Position numbers and translations under genes: made by a program
Shown here: one piece after another, positions 25,904 to 36,000 of the stretch
Layout of the letters: each line of letters opens with the position of its first letter
Position numbering within the stretch: the stretch's first letter is position 1
Notes under the pieces: model-generated
Told to the model about the DNA's origin: nothing
Databases searched by the model: none
Seen by the model: only the letters and a program-made list of their open reading frames with translations
NCBI GenBank assembly: GCA_021796215.1
Contig: JAJYOK010000015.1
Span: 1 to 64,000 of the forward strand
From: Bacteroidota bacterium
GTDB lineage: Bacteria > Bacteroidota > Ignavibacteria > UBA10030 > UBA8401
Reading direction: 5' to 3'
Length of the DNA stretch: 64,000 nucleotides

Positions 25904-27640
25904 ATGTCATTTGTCCGCACATATGTCCGACTGCGCCGCAGGACAAGCTGGATAGATTTATTTGTCTTCGCCGGCATTGCAGCGCTCCTCTTCGGCTTGC
26001 TCAGCGTCGGCAAAGAATGGAGCGGTGAACTTCGTCCGCGAGTTGATATTGATCTCTCGCCTTCCGCACTTCCAAAATATACATTCTTCTCTCTCGTCCG
26101 CGGTTTTGCGGCGTACGGCGTTTCACTGGCATTCACTCTTGTGTACGGTTATGTCGCAGCGTACAACAAGAGAGCCGAAAAAATTATGCTCCCCCTGCTC
26201 GATATCTTGCAAAGCATTCCGGTGCTCGGTTTTCTTCCCGGTTTAGTGCTTGCACTTGTTGCAACATTTCCGAATTCAAATCTTGGACTCGAGCTTGCCT
26301 GTGTGCTGATGATTTTCACCGGACAAGTATGGAATATGACGTTCAGTTTTTACAATTCTCTTCGCTCGCTTCCGGAGGAATTGCGCGAAGCCGCCAGTGT
26401 GTACAAATTGAATTGGTGGCAGCGTTTCATCAAACTTGAGCTTCCTTATTCCGCCATGGGACTAATCTGGAACAGCATGATGTCAATGGCCGGCGGTTGG
26501 TTTTTTCTTACGATCACTGAAGCGTTCGTTCTCGGCGATAAAGATTTTCGTCTTCCCGGCATCGGCTCGTATATGAGTGTCGCTATTGCGCACGGCGACA
26601 TACGGGCAATGCTTTCAGCGGTTTTGGCGATGATTCTCATGATTCTTCTTGTGGATCAATTATTCTGGCGCCCTATTGTTGCATGGGCGCAAAAATATAA
26701 ATTTGAAGAAACAGAATCAGCACAGGTTGAAAAATCTCTTGTCCTTGACCTTCTCCAAAGATCTCAACTGCTGAAATTTGCCCGCGAACGAGTATGGCAG
26801 CCAACTTCGGCGGCATCAATGCGTGTCCTTCAAGGCGCGGTCGCTCTTGAGCAAGTTGAAGAGAAAAAAAATGAGTCAGCGACAAAATATTTGAAGCTTG
26901 CTTTCACATGGCTTGCACGAGCCGCAGTGATTGCCCTCCTGTTCTACGGCGCCGGAAAATTGTTTTCGTTACTGTTCAGTGTGAACCTGGCTGCGTGGAT
27001 AAATATTCTCTTCCGTTTACTTCTCACACTCGTTCGTGTTAGTGTCGCGGTCATCATAGGAACGCTCATCATGATTCCCATCGGTGTGGCGATCGGACTG
27101 AATCCGAAACTCTCTAGAATTCTTCAGCCTGTTGTTCAAGTGACGGCATCGTTCCCCGCACCAATGCTCTTCCCTCTTGTTATTCTTGCATTATCATCAG
27201 CCGGCGTTGGCATTGAAGTCGGAGCAATTGTTTTGATGTTGTTGGGAACGCAATGGTATATTCTTTTCAATGTCATTGCCGGAGCAATGGGAATTCCGCA
27301 TGATCTTCGTGAAGCGGCGCGCGTTGCACGGCTGACACAGTGGCAAACATGGAAACGCTTGATTCTACCGGGAATTTTTCCGAGTCTTGTAACGGGATGG
27401 GTAACGGCCACCGGCGGTGCATGGAATGCGAGCATCGTTGCAGAATATGTCCACTTCGGAAATAAAAACCTGATCGCTACCGGGCTCGGATCGCTCATTA
27501 CGACTGCAACCGACGCGGGGAATTTTGGAATGCTTGCCGCCGGAGTGATTGCGATGGCGACAACTGTTGTGCTTATCAATAAATTTTTCTGGCGCCGATT
27601 GTACGCCATTGCCGAAAACCGATACAGCCTAAACAAGTAG
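25904..27640 (+). CDS. ABC transporter permease with two fused permease domains (anion/nitrate-sulfonate type)
   Basis: 578-aa membrane protein holding two binding-protein-dependent permease domains in tandem. The first spans about residues 60-260 (EELREAASVYKLNWWQRFIK coupling loop) and the second about 370-575 (HDLREAARVARLTQWQTWKR coupling loop). Each has five to six helices. The duplicated layout and neighbouring ATPase match the anion-type (nitrate/sulfonate/bicarbonate-like) importers. No substrate-binding protein is encoded nearby, so the substrate cannot be named. A TTG at 25889 would add five residues, but I prefer the ATG. Neither has a Shine-Dalgarno. Confidence 0.88.
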   Translation: MSFVRTYVRLRRRTSWIDLFVFAGIAALLFGLLSVGKEWSGELRPRVDIDLSPSALPKYTFFSLVRGFAAYGVSLAFTLVYGYVAAYNKRAEKIMLPLLDILQSIPVLGFLPGLVLALVATFPNSNLGLELACVLMIFTGQVWNMTFSFYNSLRSLPEELREAASVYKLNWWQRFIKLELPYSAMGLIWNSMMSMAGGWFFLTITEAFVLGDKDFRLPGIGSYMSVAIAHGDIRAMLSAVLAMILMILLVDQLFWRPIVAWAQKYKFEETESAQVEKSLVLDLLQRSQLLKFARERVWQPTSAASMRVLQGAVALEQVEEKKNESATKYLKLAFTWLARAAVIALLFYGAGKLFSLLFSVNLAAWINILFRLLLTLVRVSVAVIIGTLIMIPIGVAIGLNPKLSRILQPVVQVTASFPAPMLFPLVILALSSAGVGIEVGAIVLMLLGTQWYILFNVIAGAMGIPHDLREAARVARLTQWQTWKRLILPGIFPSLVTGWVTATGGAWNASIVAEYVHFGNKNLIATGLGSLITTATDAGNFGMLAAGVIAMATTVVLINKFFWRRLYAIAENRYSLNK

Positions 27641-27848
27641 TATTTTTTACTGCAAAGAAATGTATAAGAATGAACGTTCAAAAACCGTAATCGGATATAC
27701 AATAAAGTTCACTCGGTATTGGGCCCTGGTTTGTTGAAATCTGTCTATGAATCATGCGTAGAACATGAATTGTAAGCTTGCACTTTTGATTAATTTCAAC
27801 GTTCTTCATTTGAGAGAAGGCATAAAAAGGATTGTTAATAAATTACAA

Positions 27849-27869
27849 CTTTGCACCCTTTGCGGTGAA
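27849..27869. repeat. CACCACAAAG-type dispersed repeat, copy 2 (reverse)
   Basis: CTTTGCACCCTTTGCGGTGA lies 12 bp before the ABC ATPase start. Read on the other strand it matches the ACCGCAAAGG-type word of the other two copies. Confidence 0.4.
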
Positions 27870-27881
27870 TAGTTACAACAC

Positions 27882-29201
27882 ATGAACAACGGACAAACAC
27901 CACCAATTGCTGAACTGCTGAACGTTCACAAAAATTTCATCCTGCCAACCGGCGCAGAGATCAAAGTGCTGGAGAACATCTCGCTTCAGATTCAGCCGGG
28001 AGAAATTGTTGCATTGCTCGGACCTTCGGGCTGCGGCAAATCAACGTTGATGAGAATTCTCACCGGACTTATCGAGCCGACATCCGGAAAAGTGCTGGCA
28101 TACGGCACGCCGCTCGAAGGATTCCACCCGCGCGCCGCAATTGTTTTCCAAAATTTCGCATTGTATCCTTGGCTGACTGTGCAGGATAACATCGCGATGG
28201 GACTGGAATGGATGAAGCTGCCGGAAGATAAAGTGCGCGAACGCGTTCGCAGCGCCGTTGATAAAGTCGGCTTGGAAGGATTTGAAGAAGCATACCCGAA
28301 AGAGCTTTCCGGTGGAATGAAACAGCGCGTCGGCATTGCACGCGCAATCGTCGTTCAGCCGGAATTGCTGTGCATGGATGAACCATTCAGCGCACTCGAC
28401 GTTCTCACTGCAGAAAACCTTCGCTCTGAAGTTCTGAACCTTTGGCTTGATCACAAAGTTGAAATCAAAAGCGTCCTTTTTGTAACACACGATATTCGGG
28501 AAGCGGTCTTTCTTGCCAACAGAATTGTTGTGCTCAGTTCGCACCCCGGAACAATCCGCGTCATTCTGCAAAACGATTTGCCGCACCCGCGCGACCTGCG
28601 CACACCTGCATTTCAGCAAATGATTGACCGCATTCACGACATTATTACAAACGCGATTATTCCTGATGAAGTTGTGCCGGCAGTATCGTCAACCATCACC
28701 GCCCGGCGAGTTGAATCGTTGCCGCAAACATCGCCAGGAGAAATCATCGGTCTGCTCGAAGTATTGGATGACAACAACGGCAAGGTCGATGTTTTCGATT
28801 TGGCGGTGAGAACAGGAAAAGATTTCGGCTCAACAATTACCGTTGTCAAGGGAGCAGAGCTGCTCGACTTTATTGATACGCCGAAACAAAATGTTGTCTT
28901 CACCGATCTCGGAAAGAAGTTTCTGCAAAGCGATATTAACAACAGAAAAATTATTTTCAAGGAGCAAACGCTTCAGCTCCGCATTTTCGACATCATCACA
29001 AAAATGCTGCAACGAAAAGAGGACCTGAGCATTGACGAAGACACTTTGAAAGAAGAGCTGGCAATTCTTCTGCCGAACGAGGATCCCGACAGATTGTTCG
29101 AGGTAATTGTCGCATGGGGACGTTACGGAGAGCTTTTCGGCTATAACGCCGATGAAAGAATCGTTTATCTCGATACAGGAAATAAAGAAAACGAAGAGTA
29201 G
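27882..29201 (+). CDS. ABC transporter ATPase with C-terminal AAA-associated domain
   Basis: 439-aa nucleotide-binding subunit for the double permease upstream. The NBD (residues 1-255) has Walker A GPSGCGKST, Q-loop FQNFALYPW, signature LSGGMKQRVGIARA, Walker B LLCMDEPFSALD and the H-loop VTHD. Residues about 285-430 form the AAA-associated C-terminal domain found in some nitrate/taurine-type ATPases (GEIIGLLEVLDDNNGKVDVF..., later KKFLQSDINNRKIIF). It is probably a regulatory winged-helix-like module. No Shine-Dalgarno before the ATG. 241 bp separate it from the permease gene. Confidence 0.92.
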   Translation: MNNGQTPPIAELLNVHKNFILPTGAEIKVLENISLQIQPGEIVALLGPSGCGKSTLMRILTGLIEPTSGKVLAYGTPLEGFHPRAAIVFQNFALYPWLTVQDNIAMGLEWMKLPEDKVRERVRSAVDKVGLEGFEEAYPKELSGGMKQRVGIARAIVVQPELLCMDEPFSALDVLTAENLRSEVLNLWLDHKVEIKSVLFVTHDIREAVFLANRIVVLSSHPGTIRVILQNDLPHPRDLRTPAFQQMIDRIHDIITNAIIPDEVVPAVSSTITARRVESLPQTSPGEIIGLLEVLDDNNGKVDVFDLAVRTGKDFGSTITVVKGAELLDFIDTPKQNVVFTDLGKKFLQSDINNRKIIFKEQTLQLRIFDIITKMLQRKEDLSIDEDTLKEELAILLPNEDPDRLFEVIVAWGRYGELFGYNADERIVYLDTGNKENEE

Positions 29202-29203
29202 CG

Positions 29204-29296
29204 TTATCCGCCGAGAAAGCCCGCCGTAAAAATTTGATCGGGCATGTGACTACAGACTTCACCAGCATGTGGAACTTCAGCGAGAAAATGACTCAT
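29204..29296 (-). CDS. Possible 30-residue peptide downstream of the cytochromes
   Basis: ATG at 29296 is preceded by AAAGGAG (29303-29309) at a normal distance. The ORF encodes 30 residues beginning MSHFLAEVPHAGEVCSHMPD and ends at 29204, directly against the end of the ABC ATPase gene on the other strand. It lies 65 bp beyond the cytochrome gene in the same direction. It contains CSH but no heme motif. The ribosome site is the main evidence; function unknown. Confidence 0.45.
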   Translation of the reverse strand: MSHFLAEVPHAGEVCSHMPDQIFTAGFLGG

Positions 29297-29361
29297 CGCT
29301 GACTCCTTTTATTGCCATTCAAATTTCCTTCCATTAATGAATCGCCAGTCGAAAATTGCCT

Positions 29362-29976
29362 TCAATGTACTGATTGATGTTCAGCATAATCGCCAGCCGT
29401 TTCTGACAACTTTTCGAAATCGCTGTGTGGAGAATAATCAGGAATTTTATGCCACACCGGTTTCAGGTGGCGAAGATAGACAACTACCGCATATCGGTCT
29501 TCATCTGTCATGTTCGAAAAATCGAACCACGGCATATATACCGGTTCCATTAATCTGCCGTCGTGAAATACACCGCTGCGGAGAACACGCATAATTTCAG
29601 CATCAGTGCGCGTGCCCATGCCGGTTTCTTTGTCCGGAGTTAAATTGCGCGAGACAACGCTGCCGTATAATTTGAAACCATCTTTCATTCCACCACCTGC
29701 GAGAAACTCATCATAATTCGGACCTTGCGAACCTTGCGGCGTATGACAATCGTTACACGCCGAACGGCCAACGATCATCTTTCCGCGTTCAGCAAGAATT
29801 TTTTCTGCCGGATCTTTGATGGATTTCAGCGGCGCATCCAGTGCCTGAGCAAGCGGTTCTGTGAATGCCGTTTGCGGAATCATTGTTAACGGCGGAATAA
29901 AATAGAGAAATGCAAGAAATCCGACTACAACCAAACAGCCAGCGACGATGGCGGTCCATTTCAAAATCTTCTTCAT
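29362..29976 (-). CDS. Membrane-anchored mono-heme cytochrome c
   Basis: 204-aa protein with an N-terminal membrane helix (residues 7-30). It has one c-type heme site, ACNDCHT (about residues 74-79), and a likely axial Met in VYMPWFDFSNM near residue 150. The layout is that of a class I cytochrome c domain facing the periplasm. The start overlaps the stop of the triheme cytochrome gene by 4 bp (ATGA), with an unusually strong AAAGGAGGTG site inside that gene. The two products should be made together and pass electrons in sequence. The terminal partner is not in the window. Confidence 0.92.
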   Translation of the reverse strand: MKKILKWTAIVAGCLVVVGFLAFLYFIPPLTMIPQTAFTEPLAQALDAPLKSIKDPAEKILAERGKMIVGRSACNDCHTPQGSQGPNYDEFLAGGGMKDGFKLYGSVVSRNLTPDKETGMGTRTDAEIMRVLRSGVFHDGRLMEPVYMPWFDFSNMTDEDRYAVVVYLRHLKPVWHKIPDYSPHSDFEKLSETAGDYAEHQSVH

Positions 29977-31421
29977 GGCTGCACCTCCTTTACATCATTC
30001 CTAAATGGATTTTCATTGTGAACAACAAGCGGCGTTGAAAGCGAACCGGATGAAGTGTTCTGCGACTCTTCGCTGTCCTGTCCGCCGTCTGTGCCGCCTT
30101 TGGCGTCATGTTCCATTTTGCTGAAATCTTTAAGCGGGTAGATATAACCCGGATATTGTTTTTTCAAAATCAACATTTCAAATTTTCCCCACATGTATGA
30201 AAAAATATTCGGCTTCTCCGGCAACGGCACCTCATTGCGAATCGGGGGAACAGTTCGCAGATATGCGATGATGGCATTCACATCATCATCCGGCATTTGT
30301 GCAATCGAAGTCCACGGCATTGGGAACGGAAGCAAACGGCTGCCGTCGCGCTGAATTCCCTGCGTAATTGCACGTTTGATCTCCGCATCAGTCCAGTTTC
30401 CCAGTCCGGTTTCTTTGTCTGATGTGAGATTGAACGATGTGAATTTTCCGAACGGATATATATCAAACACCAATCCTCCGGCAAGCTTGAATTCCGGAAC
30501 AACTTTCCCATCGGCGGAATATCCGGAATGACATCCCTCGCAGCTCGATTCAACAAGATATTTACCGCGCTCCACTGGATTCTTTTTCGCTTCCGCATCA
30601 GCAGCAGAATAAAAGGCTTTCAATTCTTCAGCGTTCATTGCCCACACCGGTTTGCGCGCAAGTGACACAACATAGTTAGCAAGGTTCCACATTTCTTTTT
30701 CGCTTGCGCTTCCGACATACGAGGGCATAGGCGTGCCGTTCATTCCCGTGCGGAACCGCAAATAAATATCGCGAGCTGTGCTTCTGCCTTTGAATGTCCA
30801 AGGCTCGGTAAGATTTGCAGCCGTAATTTCATTTCCCCAATCATCAATAAGATCGGTCGCAGTGGCGTCGGTTCCTTTACCATCTGTGCCGTGGCACGAA
30901 GCGCATTGCAGTTTTGCGTAAACGCGTTTTCCGTTTGCAACACTCGACGCCGAACTCGGTACCGGTGAACTGATATCCACAACACGCGGTTTCTCTTTTT
31001 CAAATCGAGGAGAAAAAGATTTAATGTAAGCAATGATCGCTTTCAGAGAATCACCGTGAAGAAAAGGGCCCCAGTCCGGCATTGCCGACCCGTACAATCC
31101 GTAGGTGATTGAACGTGCAAGGTCGTCATCGGTTGGTATACTGCCCGATTCCGTCGTGCGGATTTTGTACATCCCGCTCGTAAAATCGCGCGGCGCAGGG
31201 TTAAGAAGCGGCGCCGCTTTGCCATCTCCTTTACCGGAAGCACCGTGGCAGGTCGCGCACTTGGCTTGATAAATTGCTTTGCCGAGAGGCATTGATTGTT
31301 CCGATTGATTGGGGTTTGGAGAGCCGTTGAGCGGGCTCAACGCTCCCATCCAGAAATACAGAAGAAATGCCGCTGCCGCTCCTGCTGTTCCAAATAAAAA
31401 GTAGACGAACCAGCGTTTCAT
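29973..31421 (-). CDS. Triheme membrane-anchored cytochrome c
   Basis: 482-aa protein with an N-terminal helix (residues 5-27) and three cytochrome c domains carrying CATCHG (about 56), CASCHG (about 171) and CEGCHS (about 295). Probable Met ligands follow in SAMPDWGPF, GTPMPSYVG and PFPMPWTS. The third domain closely resembles the single domain of the downstream cytochrome (TSDKETGLGNWTDAEIKRAI against TPDKETGMGTRTDAEIMRVL), suggesting duplication. It is probably a periplasmic electron shuttle or part of an oxidoreductase. GGAGG before the ATG. The C-terminal tail is Gly/Ser-rich. Confidence 0.92.
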   Translation of the reverse strand: MKRWFVYFLFGTAGAAAAFLLYFWMGALSPLNGSPNPNQSEQSMPLGKAIYQAKCATCHGASGKGDGKAAPLLNPAPRDFTSGMYKIRTTESGSIPTDDDLARSITYGLYGSAMPDWGPFLHGDSLKAIIAYIKSFSPRFEKEKPRVVDISSPVPSSASSVANGKRVYAKLQCASCHGTDGKGTDATATDLIDDWGNEITAANLTEPWTFKGRSTARDIYLRFRTGMNGTPMPSYVGSASEKEMWNLANYVVSLARKPVWAMNAEELKAFYSAADAEAKKNPVERGKYLVESSCEGCHSGYSADGKVVPEFKLAGGLVFDIYPFGKFTSFNLTSDKETGLGNWTDAEIKRAITQGIQRDGSRLLPFPMPWTSIAQMPDDDVNAIIAYLRTVPPIRNEVPLPEKPNIFSYMWGKFEMLILKKQYPGYIYPLKDFSKMEHDAKGGTDGGQDSEESQNTSSGSLSTPLVVHNENPFRNDVKEVQP

Positions 31422-31720
31422 ACCGCCTCCATTGAACTATAATGAATCTCGTTTAAAAAGATGAAAGATCTTCTGAGTCTGTAACGGCAAATCTCGTGCA
31501 GAGAAATTGCCGCGATTCATATTTCAACTTCTCAAAAATCTTTTACTTACCGAACATTGGCTCGATCGTAGACCGACCCGCCTTCTGACAAAAAAGATGG
31601 CGGACAGGTCGGCGGAAAAGAAAGGTGTGACCACAAATAGAAATCTTTGGAACTGGATGTGGCAATTTCGTAATCTCAATCGAAAAAGTCAACCGTTGAA
31701 GCGTGCAATTCAAACACTAT
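31422..31720. other. Intergenic region upstream of the cytochromes
   Basis: About 300 bp holding the presumed cytochrome promoter, a palindromic repeat (31573-31612) and a short ORF with no coding character. Nothing else recognised. Confidence 0.5.
31573..31612. repeat. GGCGGACAGGTC palindrome
   Basis: Arms CCGACCCGCC and GGCGGACAGGTCGG (one bulge) around a 16-nt loop. The right arm matches the element inside glnE at 7069-7080. Confidence 0.6.
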
Positions 31721-31757
31721 AAAGAAAAAGCGTCATGCAAATAAACTTACATGACGC
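31721..31757 (-). terminator. Intrinsic terminator of the 31794-32399 lipoprotein gene
   Basis: Perfect 8-bp stem GCGTCATG/CATGACGC with a 12-nt loop (31730-31757). On the minus strand it is followed by TTTTTCTTT. It lies 36 bp past the stop codon. Confidence 0.8.
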
Positions 31758-31793
31758 CATGGATGACAAATACAGCGCGATTATTTCATTCTT

Positions 31794-32399
31794 TCATTTC
31801 ACACGAACGAATTCTCCCGGATTCGGAAACGCGCCGCTGTCATCTGCATAACGGGTAACAAGCTGCTGAAGCTCTTCCGTCGTTGCTGTGAGAATAACAT
31901 CTCCATCGCGCTTTACATGAGCAATCGTCAGCGAGCCGTCATCAATCTTTTTCTTCAGCCAGTCACTTTCCAGTGATGAAACGCTGAACGAATCTGCCGA
32001 CTGAAATTCGATTTTCGAAATAATGTGCATAGAGAGCAGATGAAAATCGCCAGGATCTCCTGCGAGAAAAGAATCGAGAAACCATGAATTTCCGAGCTTG
32101 CCCAATTGCACCGCATACATCACGCTGTCCATCCCTTCGTTTGAAGATGTATCCGGACGCACCACAACCTCGTAATTTTTTTCTCCCGCTTGCCGGAACG
32201 TGTACACATCTCCTTTGTTCACCCACGTGCCGAGAATGAGAGGATTGAAGGCGGTATCTTTATCTGTAAACAACGGCTGCAGCGAACGCACCGGGCAGCC
32301 GGCGAAAAGAACAGCAAGTCCGAGAATCAACCAGAGGTTAATCAGCCCCAAGGGGGTTTTCAACCTTCGGCTGAAAAGAAAATAGCGCATGCTTTTCAT
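31794..32399 (-). CDS. Hypothetical lipoprotein
   Basis: 201-aa protein with a long signal sequence (residues 1-34) ending in lipobox LFAGC. The mature part has alternating beta strands and a C-terminal ATTEELQQLVTRYADDSGAF helix but no family I can name. GGAGG before ATG 32399 supports the start. Residues 9-19 (SRRLKTPLGLI) are encoded by a palindromic sequence (32343-32373), so the basic region of the signal peptide seems to derive from a repeat. Own terminator, single gene. Confidence 0.78.
   Translation of the reverse strand: MKSMRYFLFSRRLKTPLGLINLWLILGLAVLFAGCPVRSLQPLFTDKDTAFNPLILGTWVNKGDVYTFRQAGEKNYEVVVRPDTSSNEGMDSVMYAVQLGKLGNSWFLDSFLAGDPGDFHLLSMHIISKIEFQSADSFSVSSLESDWLKKKIDDGSLTIAHVKRDGDVILTATTEELQQLVTRYADDSGAFPNPGEFVRVK
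32343..32373. repeat. Palindrome encoding part of a signal peptide
   Basis: Arms CAGCCCCAAGG and CCTTCGGCTG around a short loop, in the coding sequence of the lipoprotein. The CTTCGGCTG half resembles the GGCTGATC family, and CCCCAA-GG-TTTTCAA resembles bases 42946-42960 at the start of the OstA-type gene. Confidence 0.45.
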
Positions 32400-32439
32400 A
32401 AGAACCTCCGTTAGTTAATTTCACATTTTTGCAGAATAG

Positions 32440-32778
32440 TTACCGACGAATTAATCCTTTCAACGTTAATATCCGAAGCACTGTTTCAGAATCTTCCACT
32501 GTGAATCCGATGCGTAGTTTCTTTCCTGCAAGAGAAATGAAAAAGATTTTGTCTCTTTTCGGACGTACAAGGTCGAGTGGAAACCATGTTCCGAAATCTG
32601 TTGTCCCTTGTAGCCGCCATTTCCCGTTAAGCAAAGTCGGCTCTTCCGCGGTGATTGCCCGAACCTGTTCAAAACGAATTCGTTTTGCGGAGAAAAAAGG
32701 AAAATAGTAGTTCTTCAAAAGAATTGAGTCGGCGGAAATTTCAATTAAACTGTCTTTGTAAAGAATGGTGGTTTCCAT
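32440..32778 (-). CDS. Hypothetical protein, possible PH-like fold
   Basis: 112 aa from ATG 32778. The strand-rich sequence METTILYKDSLIEISADSIL, then RIRFEQVRAI, WFPLDL and KLRIGFTVED, ends in a helix (DSETVLRILTLKGLI). This is the pattern of small PH-like domains, though I do not recognise a named family. The frame is open further up to 32883, but those codons fall in the 217-bp repeat and in its junction, so I reject that longer start. Weak ribosome site. Confidence 0.6.
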   Translation of the reverse strand: METTILYKDSLIEISADSILLKNYYFPFFSAKRIRFEQVRAITAEEPTLLNGKWRLQGTTDFGTWFPLDLVRPKRDKIFFISLAGKKLRIGFTVEDSETVLRILTLKGLIRR

Positions 32779-32837
32779 TAGTGCGCTCGTGAGTTTATCT
32801 GTCCAATGCGGCAGGTAAATCGGTAAGTACTTTTTAA

Positions 32838-33054
32838 GGTAAGCGCATGTTTTGTTTCCTTCGTAATACAAAACAGCTTTCAATTGAACGGGAGCAATAT
32901 AGAAATTTACACAGCGAACGGCAAATATGGCTCAGAACACACTGCTTGCGCGTGTCTATCTAAACATCAGATATTTTTCAACGTAATTTAATTTTTTCCT
33001 TTTTCACTTTTAATCTTTCATTTACCGCAACAGCACCATTCGTTTTGTCGAAAC
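32838..33054. repeat. 217-bp direct repeat, copy 1
   Basis: Nearly identical to 36825-37042 (a handful of differences including one 1-bp indel). It contains the last codons (VSTKRMVLLR) of the M4 peptidase gene, its 3' flank, and a 5' flank ending ATGCGCTTACC. That is the start of the 223-aa gene found after copy 2, but here it is cut off after four codons. Confidence 0.9.
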
Positions 33055-36000
33055 AAAATTCCCTGCCTGCAGGCGGTAAAAATACACGCCGCTCGGGAGT
33101 GAGCTTCCATCAAATTGCACATCGTATGTGCCGGGAGATTTGCGTTCGCTTACAAGCGTTGCCACTTCTCTTCCTAATATATCGTAAATCTTGAGCATCA
33201 CAAATCGGACGTCATCAATCGTAAATCGTAAATGCGTTGATGGATTAAACGGATTAGGGTAATTTTGAAAAAGTTTATCCGAAAGGGGAATTACTGGTTT
33301 TTGTTTTACATCAGTCACGCGTGTACCAATAGCAAACCAAACGGGGAATGTTGCATCAACTGAATGACTGTCCGGTGTTCCACTGCCGGTAATTTGATCT
33401 GTTAACAATGGCATTTTGTTAACAGCTTCATGTGTAGCAGATTGATACAAGACTTTGGTGTGGTATGCAATTGTATCATCGTCAGATGAATAAGTTGGGT
33501 AGCCAAAAACATTTTCAGTGCTCACAACAAATCCAATATTACCAGTGTTAAAATCAGCTGCAAAAACAGAACCATTCTGTGTATCTTCGTCGTAGTAGTC
33601 GAATGCAAATCGGTTCTGAGTTGTCTTAGAAAAAGACGGATCACCGACATCAATCCCTTGAGGCTGGGACGGAAGCACTGTTACCATTTGCCCTGTGTTT
33701 ACATCAAGTAAACCGATATTCCAATAATGAATTGAGTCACTTTGAGAGCTTTTGAGTTGGTTATATGCGTCAAACAGGAGATATTCCCCTGTCGGATCAA
33801 ATGAAAGTGCATCTGCATACAATGCAGTGTTTGTGGGTGGACCATCAAAGGATTGCTCTACAATTTTAAATTGTTTGCTCTGATTCGCGGTCAAATCGAA
33901 ATAGTAAATTGTTGTGTCGGTGTAAATTGATGTCATCGCTAAACTGCTGAGACCGGGACCAATTGCAACGCTCCACCATACTCTGTTGGTGTCTATGAAT
34001 TGTTCTTGTGGATTGGAGGGATCTGTATACAGGGCCCTTAATCTATAATCTTTGTCGACAAACAACACAATTTTTCCATCATCAGAAACGGCAGGTTTTG
34101 TTAACACCAAAGTCTTGCTGAGGGGGAAGAAGTCTGCATTTGATACGGCTACGGTTTTTGTCATGTATATTGAATTCGAATCGTTGGAATCGGTGTTGGT
34201 TAAAAGAAGATAATTCGGTCCAACGACTTGCGAAGCTGGTGGCAGAGGCGTTCCACTACTCTCAGTGACACCAACAGCGTCCCATGAGTTTTTGATAACA
34301 GTAACCTCGTTGCTTGATTGGCCGTAGAGTTCTGTCGCTGCATTTACAGTAGCGATACGTGCGTCCACAAATTGTGAAGAACGTGTCAAATAGTTAGTGA
34401 GCGCTTTATACCATATTTGTGAAGCTTCATATCTTCCTATTGACGAAGCTGCGAGGTAAAAAGCATGATTTGGAATGCCGCTGTTGGTATGCACGCCACC
34501 CTTATCTTTGGTCGTGTTTACAAACTCATTCATGTTTGCAGGCTGCCAGCTTGCACTGCCTGTATTACCGCCATTATGTGGGTTTGAAAGATCACGCAGT
34601 GCTCCAGTTGGGAAATCAACTAAATCTTTTACTACGTCTTCACCAATAGTCCAATTTGCAGAATCAAGCGTAGCTGCAAAAACGTCAGACATGGACTCGT
34701 TAAGCGCACCGGATTGGTCAAGGTATTCAAGATTAGCAGTATGCTGAGTTACTCCATGAGTCATCTCGTGTGCTGCAACATCAAGTCCCCCCGCTAAAGG
34801 TTTGAAAAATACCGCCCCGTCTCCGTAAGCCATGACAAAACCGTTCCAGTACGCGTTCTCCATTGGTTGAGATTTGTCTGTAACATGTACAATCGAATAT
34901 ATTGTCATACCGCTGTCGTCAATGGAATTTCTATTGAATCTACTTCTGTAAAAGTTGTAAGTAACACTAGCGTTATATTGAGCCGAGACGGTACTACTGT
35001 CGGCCCAACTATTATTCGTTGAGGTGACATAATAAAATGACGACTGAGACGACAAATCAGCATTGCGTAGATCTAGTGCAACGATAGCCCCTACAGGCTC
35101 ATCGGGAATTTTAGAAGCCGTGGCATTAAACATTGGCTGAGAAGCATCAATCATGTAATATGTCCCGCTGAGAAGGTACGTTCCAAAAGTTCTGTTAATG
35201 CCATTGAGGTCGGTTCCGGTGCCCGTTGTCGGTCCATCATTCTTGACATTATCATAGTAACGGAGAATGGTGCCGTCTTTTGCATCAATAAAGTAATACC
35301 AATCATGGTTGATTCCGCTTCGTACTTCTACAAACCAAGTGAGATGAGCACTAGGTGTTTTGTTGTACCAAATCACTTTCTTAATTTGCGGGCCAGAATA
35401 GTGGAATAATTTTTTGAAAGCTTCAGGCATATCCGTATTGAAACCTTTAGCTCGTAAATCATCCAATGCAGTATTTAAAGCTGACGCAGAATTTACATTC
35501 ACTGCCGTGTCAATGGATGGAGTAGGCGCATATACACCGTTAAACGAAGCAAGCTGTCCCGTTCGATCAATGTGCACGTACACATCTCTTGCCCACACTT
35601 CAATTCCTTTGTACTGCTGTTGAAACCGGACATGAGAAAATCCCTGCTTATCTACTGAACTGTTAACAAGTTTAAACTCTGAATCGGGGTCACTGATTTT
35701 CAACAACACTTTATTGTCGGCGAAAAATTGTTTTGCAACAGTAATTGAATTTACTTGGGGTGCATTTGAGGAAGTAGAATTATTCCGCATCGGTATAGAA
35801 TACTCAATCAATCTCGGTGTTCCGAAAGTTTTGTTCCATTTGATTTTGCTTGGCACTATTTTAGGAAGTGTTTTATTCTGCAACTGTGCGGTTGTAAGTT
35901 TAGTCGATTGGATTAACCCGGAGGTTTTTGCAAGTTTAACAGGCTGAGGTTTAATCCCATTCTTTGCAAGAAAATTTAGAAGGTTATTGCCAGCCTTTGT

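Noticed and set aside
31507-31722. 71-aa ORF upstream of the cytochromes
   Set aside because: Contains the palindromic repeat, has no ribosome site and looks non-coding.
32779-32883. Longer start for the PH-like protein
   Set aside because: The extra codons come from the 217-bp repeat and its junction; ATG 32778 begins the structured part.
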